Source of the DNA: Auanema rhodensis
Taxonomy: Eukaryota; Nematoda; Chromadorea; Rhabditida; Rhabditidae
NCBI GenBank assembly: GCA_964057225.1
Contig: OZ059900.1
Coordinates: 2,800,501-2,864,500, forward strand
Direction of reading: 5' to 3'
DNA: 64,000 nt
A program made the translations under genes and the position numbers. Of this stretch, positions 1 to 10,452 are shown piece by piece; position 1 is the stretch's first letter; the number at the start of each line of letters is the position of its first letter. The notes beneath the pieces are model-generated. The model did not search any database, was not told the origin of the DNA, and worked only from the letters and a program-made list of their open reading frames with translations.

Positions 1-136
1 TTCCGAGTTTTGAGTCTAATTTGGCTAAATCGCTCATATATATGATCAAAAGCATAGTTTTACTGTCTATGATAACAAAAGTCTTCAAATATACACTAAT
101 AATGTGTAAATCACTGAATTTCACTCAAATAGCTTT

Positions 137-206
137 ACTACACTAAGTATGGTCGTTTTTATGCCTTTAACACCATATACTCACCGATTTTTGGTACAAA
201 ATCTGT
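137..206 (+). repeat. Near-invariant 70-bp core of the monomer (first example)
   Basis: From ACTACACTAAGTATGG through the landmark GGTCGTTTTTATGCC, ACACCATATACTCACCG and TTTTTGGTACAAAATCTGT, this block is almost unchanged in every monomer on both strands, whereas the preceding 45 bp define the classes. Rare exceptions I saw are AAGGATGG (6050, 11316, 12706), AAGTGTGG (about 20005, 23132, 26257, 28688), CTGAGTATGG (about 40838, 45009, 52652, 58912, 60998), TCAACG (55473, 57559) and GATTATTGG (39148, 40190). Conserved and variable sub-domains are known from other centromeric satellites; a protein-binding role here is only an inference. Confidence 0.75.
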
Positions 207-497
207 AATACTCGTAAATTTTGATCATATTCGTTAAGATTTGAGAATCAAACATACAATACACAAAATCAGTCTATTTTTATAAGCTTGCACTGATATA
301 TATTCATTTTGATCAAAAAAGGTCGAAAATAGAAAGAATTTTTGAAATTTCCGAGTTTTGAGTCTAATTTGGCTAAATCGCTCATATACATGATCAGAAG
401 CATAGTTTCATTGTCTATGACAACAAAAGTCATCAATTAAACGCTAGTGATGTTTAAATACTGATTTTCGCTCAAATAGCATTACTACACTAAGTAT
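151..497 (+). repeat. Reference monomer, class II (347 bp)
   Basis: Class II is recognised by GTCATCAATTAAACGCTAG followed by TGATGTTTAAATACTG, usually preceded by ATTGTCTATGACAAC. It lacks one base present in classes I and III (AAATACTG against AAATCACTG), which gives 347 instead of 348 bp. Composition counted by hand is 102 G+C of 347. Nine CpG are present, against roughly seven expected from base composition, so CpG is not depleted in this unit. Three GATC sites lie at about 223, 311 and 392, and one GTAC site lies in the constant block. Confidence 0.9.
307..350 (+). other. A-tract-rich stretch with predicted curvature (first example)
   Basis: TTTTGATCAAAA (307-318) is a perfect 12-bp palindrome. 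It is followed by A/T tracts beginning at about 315, 326, 338 and 345, so tracts recur at about 7-12 bp. Tracts near helical phase are known to bend DNA. The stretch is present in nearly every monomer, with few variants: AAAAAAGTTCG in copies near 18784, 21228, 24345 and 27470, and AAAAAGGGTCG near 57691, 58039 and after 62.5 kb. Curvature has not been calculated. Confidence 0.5.
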
Positions 498-845
498 GGT
501 CGTTTTTATGCCTTTAACACCATATACTCACCGATTTTTGGTACAAATTCTGTAATACTCGTAAATTTTGATCATATTCGTTAAGATTTGAAAATCAAAC
601 ACACAATAAACAAAATCAGTCTATTTTTATGAGTTTGCACTGATATATATTCATTTTGATCAAAAAAGGTCGAAAATAGAAAGAATTTTTGAATTTTCCG
701 AGTTTTGAGTCCAATTGGGCTAAATCGCTCATATATATGATCAAAAGCATAGTTTTACTGTCTATGATAACAAAAGTCTTCAAATATACACTAATAATGA
801 TTAAATCACTGAATTTCACTCAAATAGCATTACTACACTAAGTAT
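498..845 (+). repeat. Reference monomer, class I (348 bp)
   Basis: Class I is recognised by ACTGTCTATGATAACAAAAG, then GTCTTCAAATATACAC, then a TAATAATG-type stretch and TTTCACTC. Subtypes differ just after TAATAAT: GATTAAATC (here), GTGTAAATC (4.9 kb), AATTAAATC (18.9-27.6 kb) and GATTTAATC (37-63 kb). These subtypes let copies be tracked between higher-order repeats. Class I and class II often alternate, but without a fixed pattern over the whole window. Confidence 0.88.
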
Positions 846-3700
846 GGTCGTTTTTATGCCTTTAACACCATATACTCACCGATTTTTGGTACAAAATCTG
901 TGATACTCGTAAATTTTGATCATATTCGGTGAGATTCGAGAATCAAACACACAATACACGAAATAAGTTTATTTTTACGAGTTTGCACTGATATTTATTC
1001 ATTTTGATCAAAAAAGGTCGAAAATAGAAAGAATTTTTGAAATTTCCGAGTTTTGAGTCTAATTTGGCTAAATCGCTCATATATATGATCAAAAGCATAG
1101 TTTTATTGTCTATGACAACAAAAGTCATCAATTAAACGCTAGTGATGTTTAAATACTGAATTTCGCTCAAATAGCATTACTACACTAAGTATGGTCGTTT
1201 TTATGCCTTTAACACCATATACTCACCGATTTTTGGTACAAAATCTGTAATACTCGTTTTGATCATATTCGTTAAGATTTGAGAATCAAACATACAATAC
1301 ACAAAATCAGTCTATTTTTATGAGCTTGCACTGATATATATTCATTTTGATCAAAAAAGGTCGAAAATAGAAAGAATTTTTGAAATTTACGAGTTTTGAG
1401 TCTAATTTGGCTAAATCGCTCATATATATGATCAGAAGCATAGTTTTATTGTCTATGACAACAAAAGTCATTAGTTAAACACTAATGATGTTTAAATCAC
1501 TAAATTTCGCTCAAATAGCATTACTACACTAAGTATGGTCGTTTTTATGCCTTTAACACCATATACTCACCGATTTTTGGTACAAAATCTGTAATACTTG
1601 TAAATTTTGATCATATTTGTTAAGATTCGAGAACCAAACACATAATACACGAAATAAGTCTATTTTTATGAGTTTGCACTGATATTTATTCATTTTGATC
1701 AAAAAAGGTCGAAAATAGAAAGAATTTTTGAATTTTCCGAGTTTTGAGTCCAATTGGGCTAAATCGCTCATATATATGATCAAAAGCATAGTTTTACTGT
1801 CTATGATAACAAAAGTCTTCAAATATACACTAATAATGATTAAATCACTGAATTTCACTCAAATAGCATTACTACACTAAGTATGGTCGTTTTTATGCCT
1901 TTAACACCATATACTCACCGATTTTTGGTACAAAATCTGTGATACTCGTAAATTTTGATCATATTCGGTGAGATTCGAGAATCAAACACACAATACACGA
2001 AATAAGTTTATTTTTACGAGTTTGCACTGATATTTATTCATTTTGATCAAAAAAGGTCGAAAATAGAAAGAATTTTTGAAATTTCCGAGTTTTGAGTCTA
2101 ATTTGGCTAAATCGCTCATATATATGATCAAAAGCATAGTTTTATTGTCTATGACAACAAAAGTCATCAATTAAACGCTAGTGATGTTTAAATACTGAAT
2201 TTCGCTCAAATAGCATTACTACACTAAGTATGGTCGTTTTTATGCCTTTAACACCATATACTCACCGATTTTTGGTACAAAATCTGTAATACTCGTTTTG
2301 ATCATATTCGTTAAGATTTGAGAATCAAACATACAATACACAAAATCAGTCTATTTTTATGAGCTTGCACTGATATATATTCATTTTGATCAAAAAAGGT
2401 CGAAAATAGAAAGAATTTTTGAAATTTACGAGTTTTGAGTCTAATTTGGCTAAATCGCTCATATATATGATCAGAAGCATAGTTTTATTGTCTATGACAA
2501 CAAAAGTCATTAGTTAAACACTAATGATGTTTAAATCACTAAATTTCGCTCAAATAGCATTACTACACTAAGTATGGTCGTTTTTATGCCTTTAACACCA
2601 TATACTCACCGATTTTTGGTACAAAATCTGTAATACTTGTAAATTTTGATCATATTTGTTAAGATTCGAGAACCAAACACATAATACACGAAATAAGTCT
2701 ATTTTTATGAGTTTGCACTGATATTTATTCATTTTGATCAAAAAAGGTCGAAAATAGAAAGAATTTTTGAATTTTCCGAGTTTTGAGTCCAATTGGGCTA
2801 AATCGCTCATATATATGATCAAAAGCATAGTTTTACTGTCTATGATAACAAAAGTCTTCAAATATACACTAATAATGATTAAATCACTGAATTTCACTCA
2901 AATAGCATTACTACACTAAGTATGGTCGTTTTTATGCCTTTAACACCATATACTCACCGATTTTTGGTACAAAATCTGTGATACTCGTAAATTTTGATCA
3001 TATTCGGTGAGATTCGAGAATCAAACACACAATACACGAAATAAGTTTATTTTTACGAGTTTGCACTGATATTTATTCATTTTGATCAAAAAAGGTCGAA
3101 AATAGAAAGAATTTTTGAAATTTCCGAGTTTTGAGTCTAATTTGGCTAAATCGCTCATATATATGATCAAAAGCATAGTTTTATTGTCTATGACAACAAA
3201 AGTCATCAATTAAACGCTAGTGATGTTTAAATACTGAATTTCGCTCAAATAGCATTACTACACTAAGTATGGTCGTTTTTATGCCTTTAACACCATATAC
3301 TCACCGATTTTTGGTACAAAATCTGTAATACTCGTAAATTTTGATCATATTCGTTAAGATTTGAGAATCAAACATACAATACACAAAATCAGTCTATTTT
3401 TATGAGCTTGCACTGATATATATTCATTTTGATCAAAAAAGGTCGAAAATAGAAAGAATTTTTGAAATTTACGAGTTTTGAGTCTAATTTGGCTAAATCG
3501 CTCATATATATGATCAGAAGCATAGTTTTATTGGCTATGACAACAAAAGTCATTAGTTAAACACTAATGATGTTTAAATCACTAAATTTCGCTCAAATAG
3601 CATTACTACACTAAGTATGGTCGTTTTTATGCCTTTAACACCATATACTCACCGATTTTTGGTACAAAATCTGTAATACTTGTAAATTTTGATCATATTT
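660..3700 (+). repeat. Higher-order repeat, 3 monomers, 1039 bp, nearly 3 copies
   Basis: Matching positions repeat at 1039 bp (landmarks 846, 1885, 2924; class I monomers 1553 and 2592). Copies 1 and 2 share a 4-bp deletion (ACTCGTTTTGATC at about 1252 and 2291, where others have ACTCGTAAATTTTGATC) and GAGAACCAAAC at 1632 and 2671. The third copy lacks both and has TTGGCTATG for TTGTCTATG near 3531. Edges are approximate, set where the match fades. Confidence 0.88.
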
Positions 3701-4545
3701 GTTAAGATTCGAGAATCAAACACATAATACACGAAATAAGTCTATTTTTATGAGTTTGCACTGATATATATTCATTTTGATCAAAAAAGGTCGAAAATAG
3801 AAAGAATTTTTGAAATTTCCGAGTTTTGAGTCTAATTTGGCTAAATCGCTCATATATATGATCAAAAGCATAGTTTTACTGTCTATGATAACAAAAGTCT
3901 TCAAATATACACTAATAATGTGTAAATCACTGAATTTCACTCAAATAGCTTTACTACACTAAGTATGGTCGTTTTTATGCCTTTAACACCATATACTCAC
4001 CGATTTTTGGTACAAAATCTGTAATACTCGTAAATTTTGATCATATTCGTTAAGATTTGAAAATCAAACACACAATAAACAAAATCAGTCTATTTTTATG
4101 AGTTTGCACTGATATATATTCATTTTGATCAAAAAAGGTCGAAAATAGAAAGAATTTTTGAATTTTCCGAGTTTTGAGTCCAATTGGGCTAAATCGCTCA
4201 TATATATGATCAAAAGCATAGTTTTACTGTCTATGATAACAAAAGTCTTCAAATATACACTAATAATGATTAAATCACTGAATTTCACTCAAATAGCATT
4301 ACTACACTAAGTATGGTCGTTTTTATGCCTTTAACACCATATACTCACCGATTTTTGGTACAAAATCTGTAATACTCGTAAATTTTGATCATATTCGTTA
4401 AGATTTGAGAATCAAACATACAATACACAAAATCAGTCTATTTTTATGAGCTTGCACTGATATATATTCATTTTGATCAAAAAAGGTCGAAAATAGAAAG
4501 AATTTTTGAAATTTACGAGTTTTGAGTCTAATTTGGCTAAATCGC

Positions 4546-4557
4546 TCATATATATGA
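4546..4557. repeat. 12-bp perfect palindrome TCATATATATGA (representative)
   Basis: The sequence equals its own reverse complement. It recurs in most monomers just after AAATCGC, with variants CATATACATG, CATTTATATG, CATCTATATG and CATATATAAG, which break the symmetry and serve as copy markers. Confidence 0.8.
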
Positions 4558-4600
4558 TCAGAAGCATAGTTTTATTGTCTATGACAACAAAAGTCATTAA

Positions 4601-4621
4601 TTAAACACTAATGATGTTTAA
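4601..4621. repeat. Inverted repeat, 7-bp arms with 7-nt loop (class III)
   Basis: TTAAACA, then CTAATGA, then TGTTTAA: the arms are exact reverse complements. In class II the same place keeps only 6-bp arms (TTAAAC and GTTTAA around 9 nt). Class I lacks it. Short dyads of this kind are a recurring property of centromeric satellites that lack a CENP-B box; extrusion in vivo is not shown here. Confidence 0.7.
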
Positions 4622-4749
4622 ATCACTAAATTTCGCTCAAATAGCATTACTACACTAAGTATGGTCGTTTTTATGCCTTTAACACCATATACTCACCGAT
4701 TTTTGGTACAAAATCTGTAATACTTGTAAATTTTGATCATATTCGTTAA

Positions 4750-4761
4750 GATTCGAGAATC
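4750..4761. repeat. Dyad GATTC-GA-GAATC (representative)
   Basis: Exact 5-bp inverted arms with a 2-nt centre, present in monomers with the CpG form of this site. In the alternative form GATTTGAGAATC the dyad is broken by one C-to-T change. Confidence 0.65.
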
Positions 4762-7141
4762 AAACACATAATACACGAAATAAGTCTATTTTTATGAGTT
4801 TGCACTGATATTTATTCATTTTGATCAAAAAAGGTCGAAAATAGAAAGAATTTTTGAATTTTCCGAGTTTTGAGTCCAATTGGGCTAAATCGCTCATATA
4901 TATGATCAAAAGCATAGTTTTACTGTCTATGATAACAAAAGTCTTCAAATATACACTAATAATGTGTAAATCACTGAATTTCACTCAAATAGCTTTACTA
5001 CACTAAGTATGGTCGTTTTTATGCCTTTAACACCATATACTCACCGATTTTTGGTACAAAATCTGTAATACTCGTAAATTTTGATCATATTCGTTAAGAT
5101 TTGAGAATCAAACATACAATACACAAAATCAGTCTATTTTTATGAGCTTGCACTGATATATATTCATTTTGATCAAAAAAGGTCGAAAATAGAAAGAATT
5201 TTTGAAATTTCCGAGTTTTGAGTCTAATTTGGCTAAATCGCTCATATATATGATCAGAAGCATAGTTTTATTGTCTATGACAACAAAAATCATCAATTAA
5301 ACGCTAGTGATGTTTAAATACTAATTTTCGCTCAAATAGCATTACTACACTAAGTATGGTCGTTTTTATGCCTTTAACACCATATACTCACCGATTTTTG
5401 GTACAAAATCTGTAATACTTGTAACTTTTGATCATATTCGTTAAGATTCGAGAATCAAACACATAATACACGAAATAAGTCTATTTTTACAAGTTTGCAC
5501 TGATATTTATTCATTTTGATCAAAAAAGATCGAAAATAGAAAGAATTTTTGAAATTTCCGAGTTTTGAGTCCAATTTGGCTAAATCGCTCATATATATGA
5601 TCAAAAGCATAGTTTTATTGTCTATAACAACAAAAGTCATCAATTAAACGCTAGTGATGTTTTAATACTGAATTTCGCTCAAATAGCATTACTACACTAA
5701 GTATGGTCGTTTTTATGCCTTTAACACCATATACTCACCGATTTTTGGTACAAAATCTGTGATACTCGTAAATTTTGATCATATTCGGTGAGATTCGAGA
5801 ATCAAACACACAATACACGAAATAAGTTTATTTTGACGAGTTTGCACTGATATTTATTCATTTTGATCAAAAAAGGTCGAAAATAGAAAGATTTTTTGAA
5901 ATTTCCGAGTTTTGAGTCTAATTTGGCTAAATCGCTCATATATATGATCAGAAGCATAGATGTATTGTCTATGACAACAAAAGTCATTAATTGAACACTA
6001 ATGATGTTTAAATCACTGAATTTCGCTCAAATAGCATTACTACACTAAGGATGGTCGTTTTTATGCCTTTAACACCATATACTCACCGATTTTTGGTACA
6101 AAATCTGTAATACTTGTAAATTTTGATCATATTCGTTAAGATTCGAGAATCAAACACATAATACACGAAATAAGTCTATTTTTATGAGCTTGCACTGATA
6201 TATATTCATTTTGATCAAAAAAGGTCGAAAATAGAAAGAATTTTTGAAATTTCCGAGTTTTGAGTCTAATTTGGCTAAATCGCTCATATATATGATCAAA
6301 AGCATAGTTTTACTGTCTATGATAACAAAAGTCTTCAAATATACACTAATAATGTGTAAATCACTGAATTTCACTCAAATAGCTTTACTACACTAAGTAT
6401 GGTCGTTTTTATGCCTTTAACACCATATACTCACCGATTTTTGGTACAAAATCTGTAATACTCGTAAATTTTGATCATATTCGTTAAGATTTGAAAATCA
6501 AACACACAATAAACAAAATCAGTCTATTTTTATGAGTTTGCACTAATATATATTCATTTTGATCAAAAAAGGTCGAAAATAGAAAGAATTTTTGAATTTT
6601 CCGAGTTTTGAGTCCAATTGGGCTAAATCGCTCATATATATGATCAAAAGCATAGTTTTACTGTCTATGATAACAAAAGTCTTCAAATATACACTAATAA
6701 TGATTAAATCACTGAATTTCACTCAAATAGCATTACTACACTAAGTATGGTCGTTTTTATGCCTTTAACACCATATACTCACCGATTTTTGGTACAAAAT
6801 CTGTAATACTCGTAAATTTTGATCATATTCGTTAAGATTTGAGAATCAAACATACAATACACAAAATCAGTCTATTTTTATGAGCTTGCACTGATATATA
6901 TTCATTTTGATCAAAAAAGGTCGAAAATAGAAAGAATTTTTGAAATTTACGAGTTTTGAGTCTAATTTGGCTAAATCGCTCATATATATGATCAGAAGCA
7001 TAGTTTTATTGTCTATGACAACAAAAGTCATTAATTAAACACTAATGATGTTTAAATCACTAAATTTCGCTCAAATAGCATTACTACACTAAGTATGGTC
7101 GTTTTTATGCCTTTAACACCATATACTCACCGATTTTTGGT

Positions 7142-8359
7142 ACAAAATCTGTAATACTTGTAAATTTTGATCATATTCGTTAAGATTCGAGAATCAAACA
7201 CATAATACACGAAATAAGTCTATTTTTATGAGTTTGCACTGATATTTATTCATTTTGATCAAAAAAGGTCGAAAATAGAAAGAATTTTTGAATTTTCCGA
7301 GTTTTGAGTCCAATTGGGCTAAATCGCTCATATATATGATCAAAAGCATAGTTTTACTGTCTATGATAACAAAAGTCTTCAAATATACACTAATAATGTG
7401 TAAATCACTGAATTTCACTCAAATAGCTTTACTACACTAAGTATGGTCGTTTTTATGCCTTTAACACCATATACTCACCGATTTTTGGTACAAAATCTGT
7501 AATACTCGTAAATTTTGATCATATTCGTTAAGATTTGAGAATCAAACATACAATACACAAAATCAGTCTATTTTTATGAGCTTGCACTGATATATATTCA
7601 TTTTGATCAAAAAAGGTCGAAAATAGAAAGAATTTTTGAAATTTCCGAGTTTTGAGTCTAATTTGGCTAAATCGCTCATATATATGATCAGAAGCATAGT
7701 TTTATTGTCTATGACAACAAAAATCATCAATTAAACGCTAGTGATGTTTAAATACTAATTTTCGCTCAAATAGCATTACTACACTAAGTATGGTCGTTTT
7801 TATGCCTTTAACACCATATACTCACCGATTTTTGGTACAAAATCTGTAATACTTGTAACTTTTGATCATATTCGTTAAGATTCGAGAATCAAACACATAA
7901 TACACGAAATAAGTCTATTTTTACAAGTTTGCACTGATATTTATTCATTTTGATCAAAAAAGATCGAAAATAGAAAGAATTTTTGAAATTTCCGAGTTTT
8001 GAGTCCAATTTGGCTAAATCGCTCATATATATGATCAAAAGCATAGTTTTATTGTCTATAACAACAAAAGTCATCAATTAAACGCTAGTGATGTTTTAAT
8101 ACTGAATTTCGCTCAAATAGCATTACTACACTAAGTATGGTCGTTTTTATGCCTTTAACACCATATACTCACCGATTTTTGGTACAAAATCTGTGATACT
8201 CGTAAATTTTGATCATATTCGGTGAGATTCGAGAATCAAACACACAATACACGAAATAAGTTTATTTTGACGAGTTTGCACTGATATTTATTCATTTTGA
8301 TCAAAAAAGGTCGAAAATAGAAAGATTTTTTGAAATTTCCGAGTTTTGAGTCTAATTTG
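7142..8359 (+). repeat. Left arm of a 1218-bp inverted repeat
   Basis: Each base x pairs with base 17585 - x in the right arm (9226-10443). Reading frames and private markers mirror exactly: 7194-7418 with 10167-10391, 7889-8077 with 9508-9696, and CTTGTAACTTTTGATC at 7853 with its complement near 9720. I saw no mismatch or indel by eye. The inner end of this arm is the left orientation junction. Confidence 0.92.
8303..8359 (+). repeat. 57-bp direct repeat flanking the inverted block, left copy
   Basis: Runs from AAAAAAGGTCG to TCTAATTTG and ends at the left junction. The same phase of the monomer begins again directly after the inverted block (10444-10500). The copies differ at one base (GATTTTTTG here, GAATTTTTG there). 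If the block is removed, the two flanks overlap by 57 bp instead of abutting. Confidence 0.9.
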
Positions 8360-8368
8360 TGAAAATCG
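8354..8368. other. Left inversion junction
   Basis: AATTTG (direct strand) is followed by TG and then AAAATCGG (inverted strand). The direct array would read TTGGCTAAATCGC. The junction reads TTGTGAAAATCGG, so AAATCG is common to both partners with three bases altered before it. This suggests joining at short microhomology with a 2-bp filler. Confidence 0.85.
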
Positions 8369-9225
8369 GTGAGTATATGGTGTTAAAGGCATAAAAACGA
8401 CCATACTTAGTGTAGTAATGCTATTTGAGCGAAATTTAGTGATTTAAACATCATTAGTGTTTAATTAATGACTTTTGTTGTCATAGACAATAAAACTATG
8501 CTTCTGATCATATATATGAGCGATTTAGCCAAATTAGACTCAAAACTCGTAAATTTCAAAAATTCTTTCTATTTTCGACCTTTTTTGATCAAAATGAATA
8601 TATATCAGTGCAAGCTCATAAAAATAGACTGATTTTGTGTATTGTATGTTTGATTCTCAAATCTTAACGAATATGATCAAAATTTACGAGTATTACAGAT
8701 TTTGTACCAAAAATCGGTGAGTATATGGTGTTAAAGGCATAAAAACGACCATACTTAGTGAAGTAATGCTATTTGAGTGAAATTCAGTGATTTAATCATT
8801 ATTAGTGTATATTTGAAGACTTTTGTTATCATAGACAGTAAAACTATGCTTTTGATCATATATATGAGCGATTTAGCCCAATTGGACTCAAAACTCGGAA
8901 AATTCAAAAATTCTTTCTATTTTCGACCTTTTTTGATCAAAATGAATAAATATCAGTGCAAACTCATAAAAATAGACTTATTTCGTGTATTATGTGTTTG
9001 GTTCTCGAATCTTAACAAATATGATCAAAATTTACGAGTATTACAGATTTTGTACCAAAAATCGGTGAGTATATGGTGTTAAAGGCATAAAAACGACCAT
9101 CCTTAGTGTAGTAATGCTATTTGAGCGAAATTCAGTGATTTGAACATCATTAGTGTTCAATTAATGACTTTTGTTGTCATAGACAATACATCTATGCTTC
9201 TGATCATATATATGAGCGATTTAGC
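8360..9225. repeat. Spacer (866 bp) between the inverted-repeat arms
   Basis: Holds the 2-bp filler, a reverse-oriented class III monomer, the reverse-oriented class I monomer with TTTGGTTCTCG near 9000, and part of the monomer with the GCATAGATGTATTG form. It has no match in the immediate left flank in that order. Its class I monomer resembles those at 1553 and 2592, so this part was copied from another, or a now-altered, stretch of the array. Confidence 0.85.
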
Positions 9226-10443
9226 CAAATTAGACTCAAAACTCGGAAATTTCAAAAAATCTTTCTATTTTCGACCTTTTTTGATCAAAATGAATAAATA
9301 TCAGTGCAAACTCGTCAAAATAAACTTATTTCGTGTATTGTGTGTTTGATTCTCGAATCTCACCGAATATGATCAAAATTTACGAGTATCACAGATTTTG
9401 TACCAAAAATCGGTGAGTATATGGTGTTAAAGGCATAAAAACGACCATACTTAGTGTAGTAATGCTATTTGAGCGAAATTCAGTATTAAAACATCACTAG
9501 CGTTTAATTGATGACTTTTGTTGTTATAGACAATAAAACTATGCTTTTGATCATATATATGAGCGATTTAGCCAAATTGGACTCAAAACTCGGAAATTTC
9601 AAAAATTCTTTCTATTTTCGATCTTTTTTGATCAAAATGAATAAATATCAGTGCAAACTTGTAAAAATAGACTTATTTCGTGTATTATGTGTTTGATTCT
9701 CGAATCTTAACGAATATGATCAAAAGTTACAAGTATTACAGATTTTGTACCAAAAATCGGTGAGTATATGGTGTTAAAGGCATAAAAACGACCATACTTA
9801 GTGTAGTAATGCTATTTGAGCGAAAATTAGTATTTAAACATCACTAGCGTTTAATTGATGATTTTTGTTGTCATAGACAATAAAACTATGCTTCTGATCA
9901 TATATATGAGCGATTTAGCCAAATTAGACTCAAAACTCGGAAATTTCAAAAATTCTTTCTATTTTCGACCTTTTTTGATCAAAATGAATATATATCAGTG
10001 CAAGCTCATAAAAATAGACTGATTTTGTGTATTGTATGTTTGATTCTCAAATCTTAACGAATATGATCAAAATTTACGAGTATTACAGATTTTGTACCAA
10101 AAATCGGTGAGTATATGGTGTTAAAGGCATAAAAACGACCATACTTAGTGTAGTAAAGCTATTTGAGTGAAATTCAGTGATTTACACATTATTAGTGTAT
10201 ATTTGAAGACTTTTGTTATCATAGACAGTAAAACTATGCTTTTGATCATATATATGAGCGATTTAGCCCAATTGGACTCAAAACTCGGAAAATTCAAAAA
10301 TTCTTTCTATTTTCGACCTTTTTTGATCAAAATGAATAAATATCAGTGCAAACTCATAAAAATAGACTTATTTCGTGTATTATGTGTTTGATTCTCGAAT
10401 CTTAACGAATATGATCAAAATTTACAAGTATTACAGATTTTGT
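9226..10443 (-). repeat. Right arm of a 1218-bp inverted repeat
   Basis: Reverse complement of 7142-8359. The outer end is exactly the right orientation junction, after which direct-orientation satellite resumes. Single-stranded, the two arms could form a stem of about 1.2 kb with an 866-nt loop. Confidence 0.92.
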
Positions 10444-10452
10444 AAAAAAGGT
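10436..10452. other. Right inversion junction
   Basis: The inverted strand reads AGATTTTGT and then switches to AAAAAAGGTCG of the direct strand. Normal partners are GATTTTGTACC and CATTTTGATCAAAAAAGG. ATTTTG is shared by both partners, so microhomology of about 6 bp lies next to the breakpoint. Confidence 0.85.

Larger units (their letters stand above)
4315..4662 (+). repeat. Reference monomer, class III (348 bp)
   Basis: Class III resembles class II but reads GTCATTAATTAAACAC then TAATGATGTTTAAATCAC, and often TTTACGAGTTTTGAG in place of TTTCCGAG. It occurs in the first 8 kb, in the inverted block, near 15.0 kb, and again at 51.9-60.9 kb. It contains the palindrome TTAATTAA at 4597-4604 and a 7-bp inverted repeat at 4601-4621. 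Confidence 0.85.
1..8359 (+). repeat. Satellite array, direct orientation, left segment
   Basis: Head-to-tail monomers of 347/348 bp with no interruption. The landmark GGTCGTTTTTATGCC starts at 151, 498, 846, 1193, 1537, 1885, 2232, 2576, 2924, 3271, 3619, 3967, 4315, 4663, 5011, 5358, 5705, 6053, 6401, 6749, 7097, 7445, 7792 and 8139, giving steps of 347 or 348. The exceptions are two steps of 344, caused by a 4-bp deletion near 1255 and 2294. No gene, transposon or unique DNA lies between monomers. The segment stops abruptly in mid-monomer at 8359, where orientation flips. The plus orientation is arbitrary and means only that the landmark reads on the given strand. Confidence 0.98.
3757..8359 (+). 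repeat. Higher-order repeat, 7 monomers, 2434 bp, 1.9 copies
   Basis: 3757-5925 matches 6191-8359 at an offset of 2434 bp. The only mismatch I noticed is G4111 against A6545. Private markers shared by both copies include GTAACTTTTGATC (5424, 7858), AAAAAAGATCG (5523, 7957) and ATACTAATTTTCGC (5319, 7753). The second copy is cut by the inversion junction at 8359. Confidence 0.88.
8360..10443 (-). repeat. Inverted block of six satellite monomers
   Basis: The same satellite on the opposite strand: the landmark appears as its complement, with the paired C at 8401, 8749, 9097, 9445, 9792 and 10139. Closing the six monomers would need 2086 bp; 2082 bp match the satellite (8362-10443). The block is therefore an integral six monomers lacking 4 bp between its ends, plus a 2-bp filler (TG at 8360-8361). 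Read in the array's own direction, the order is the class I monomer seen at 7194-7418, a class II monomer, the monomer of 7889-8077, the monomer with GCATAGATGTATTG, a class I monomer carrying GAGAACCAAAC (as at 1632 and 2671), and a class III monomer. It is the only orientation change in the window. Confidence 0.97.

Noticed and set aside
4597-4604. TATA-like and AATAAA-like motifs as promoter or polyadenylation signals
   Set aside because: Such strings are expected by chance in DNA of about 71% AT, and they repeat with the monomer. Nothing else supports a transcription unit.
8360-10443. Simple in-place inversion of six monomers
   Set aside because: Re-inverting leaves mismatched monomer phase at both ends and a 57-bp overlap of the flanks. 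The block also duplicates the left neighbour instead of replacing it.
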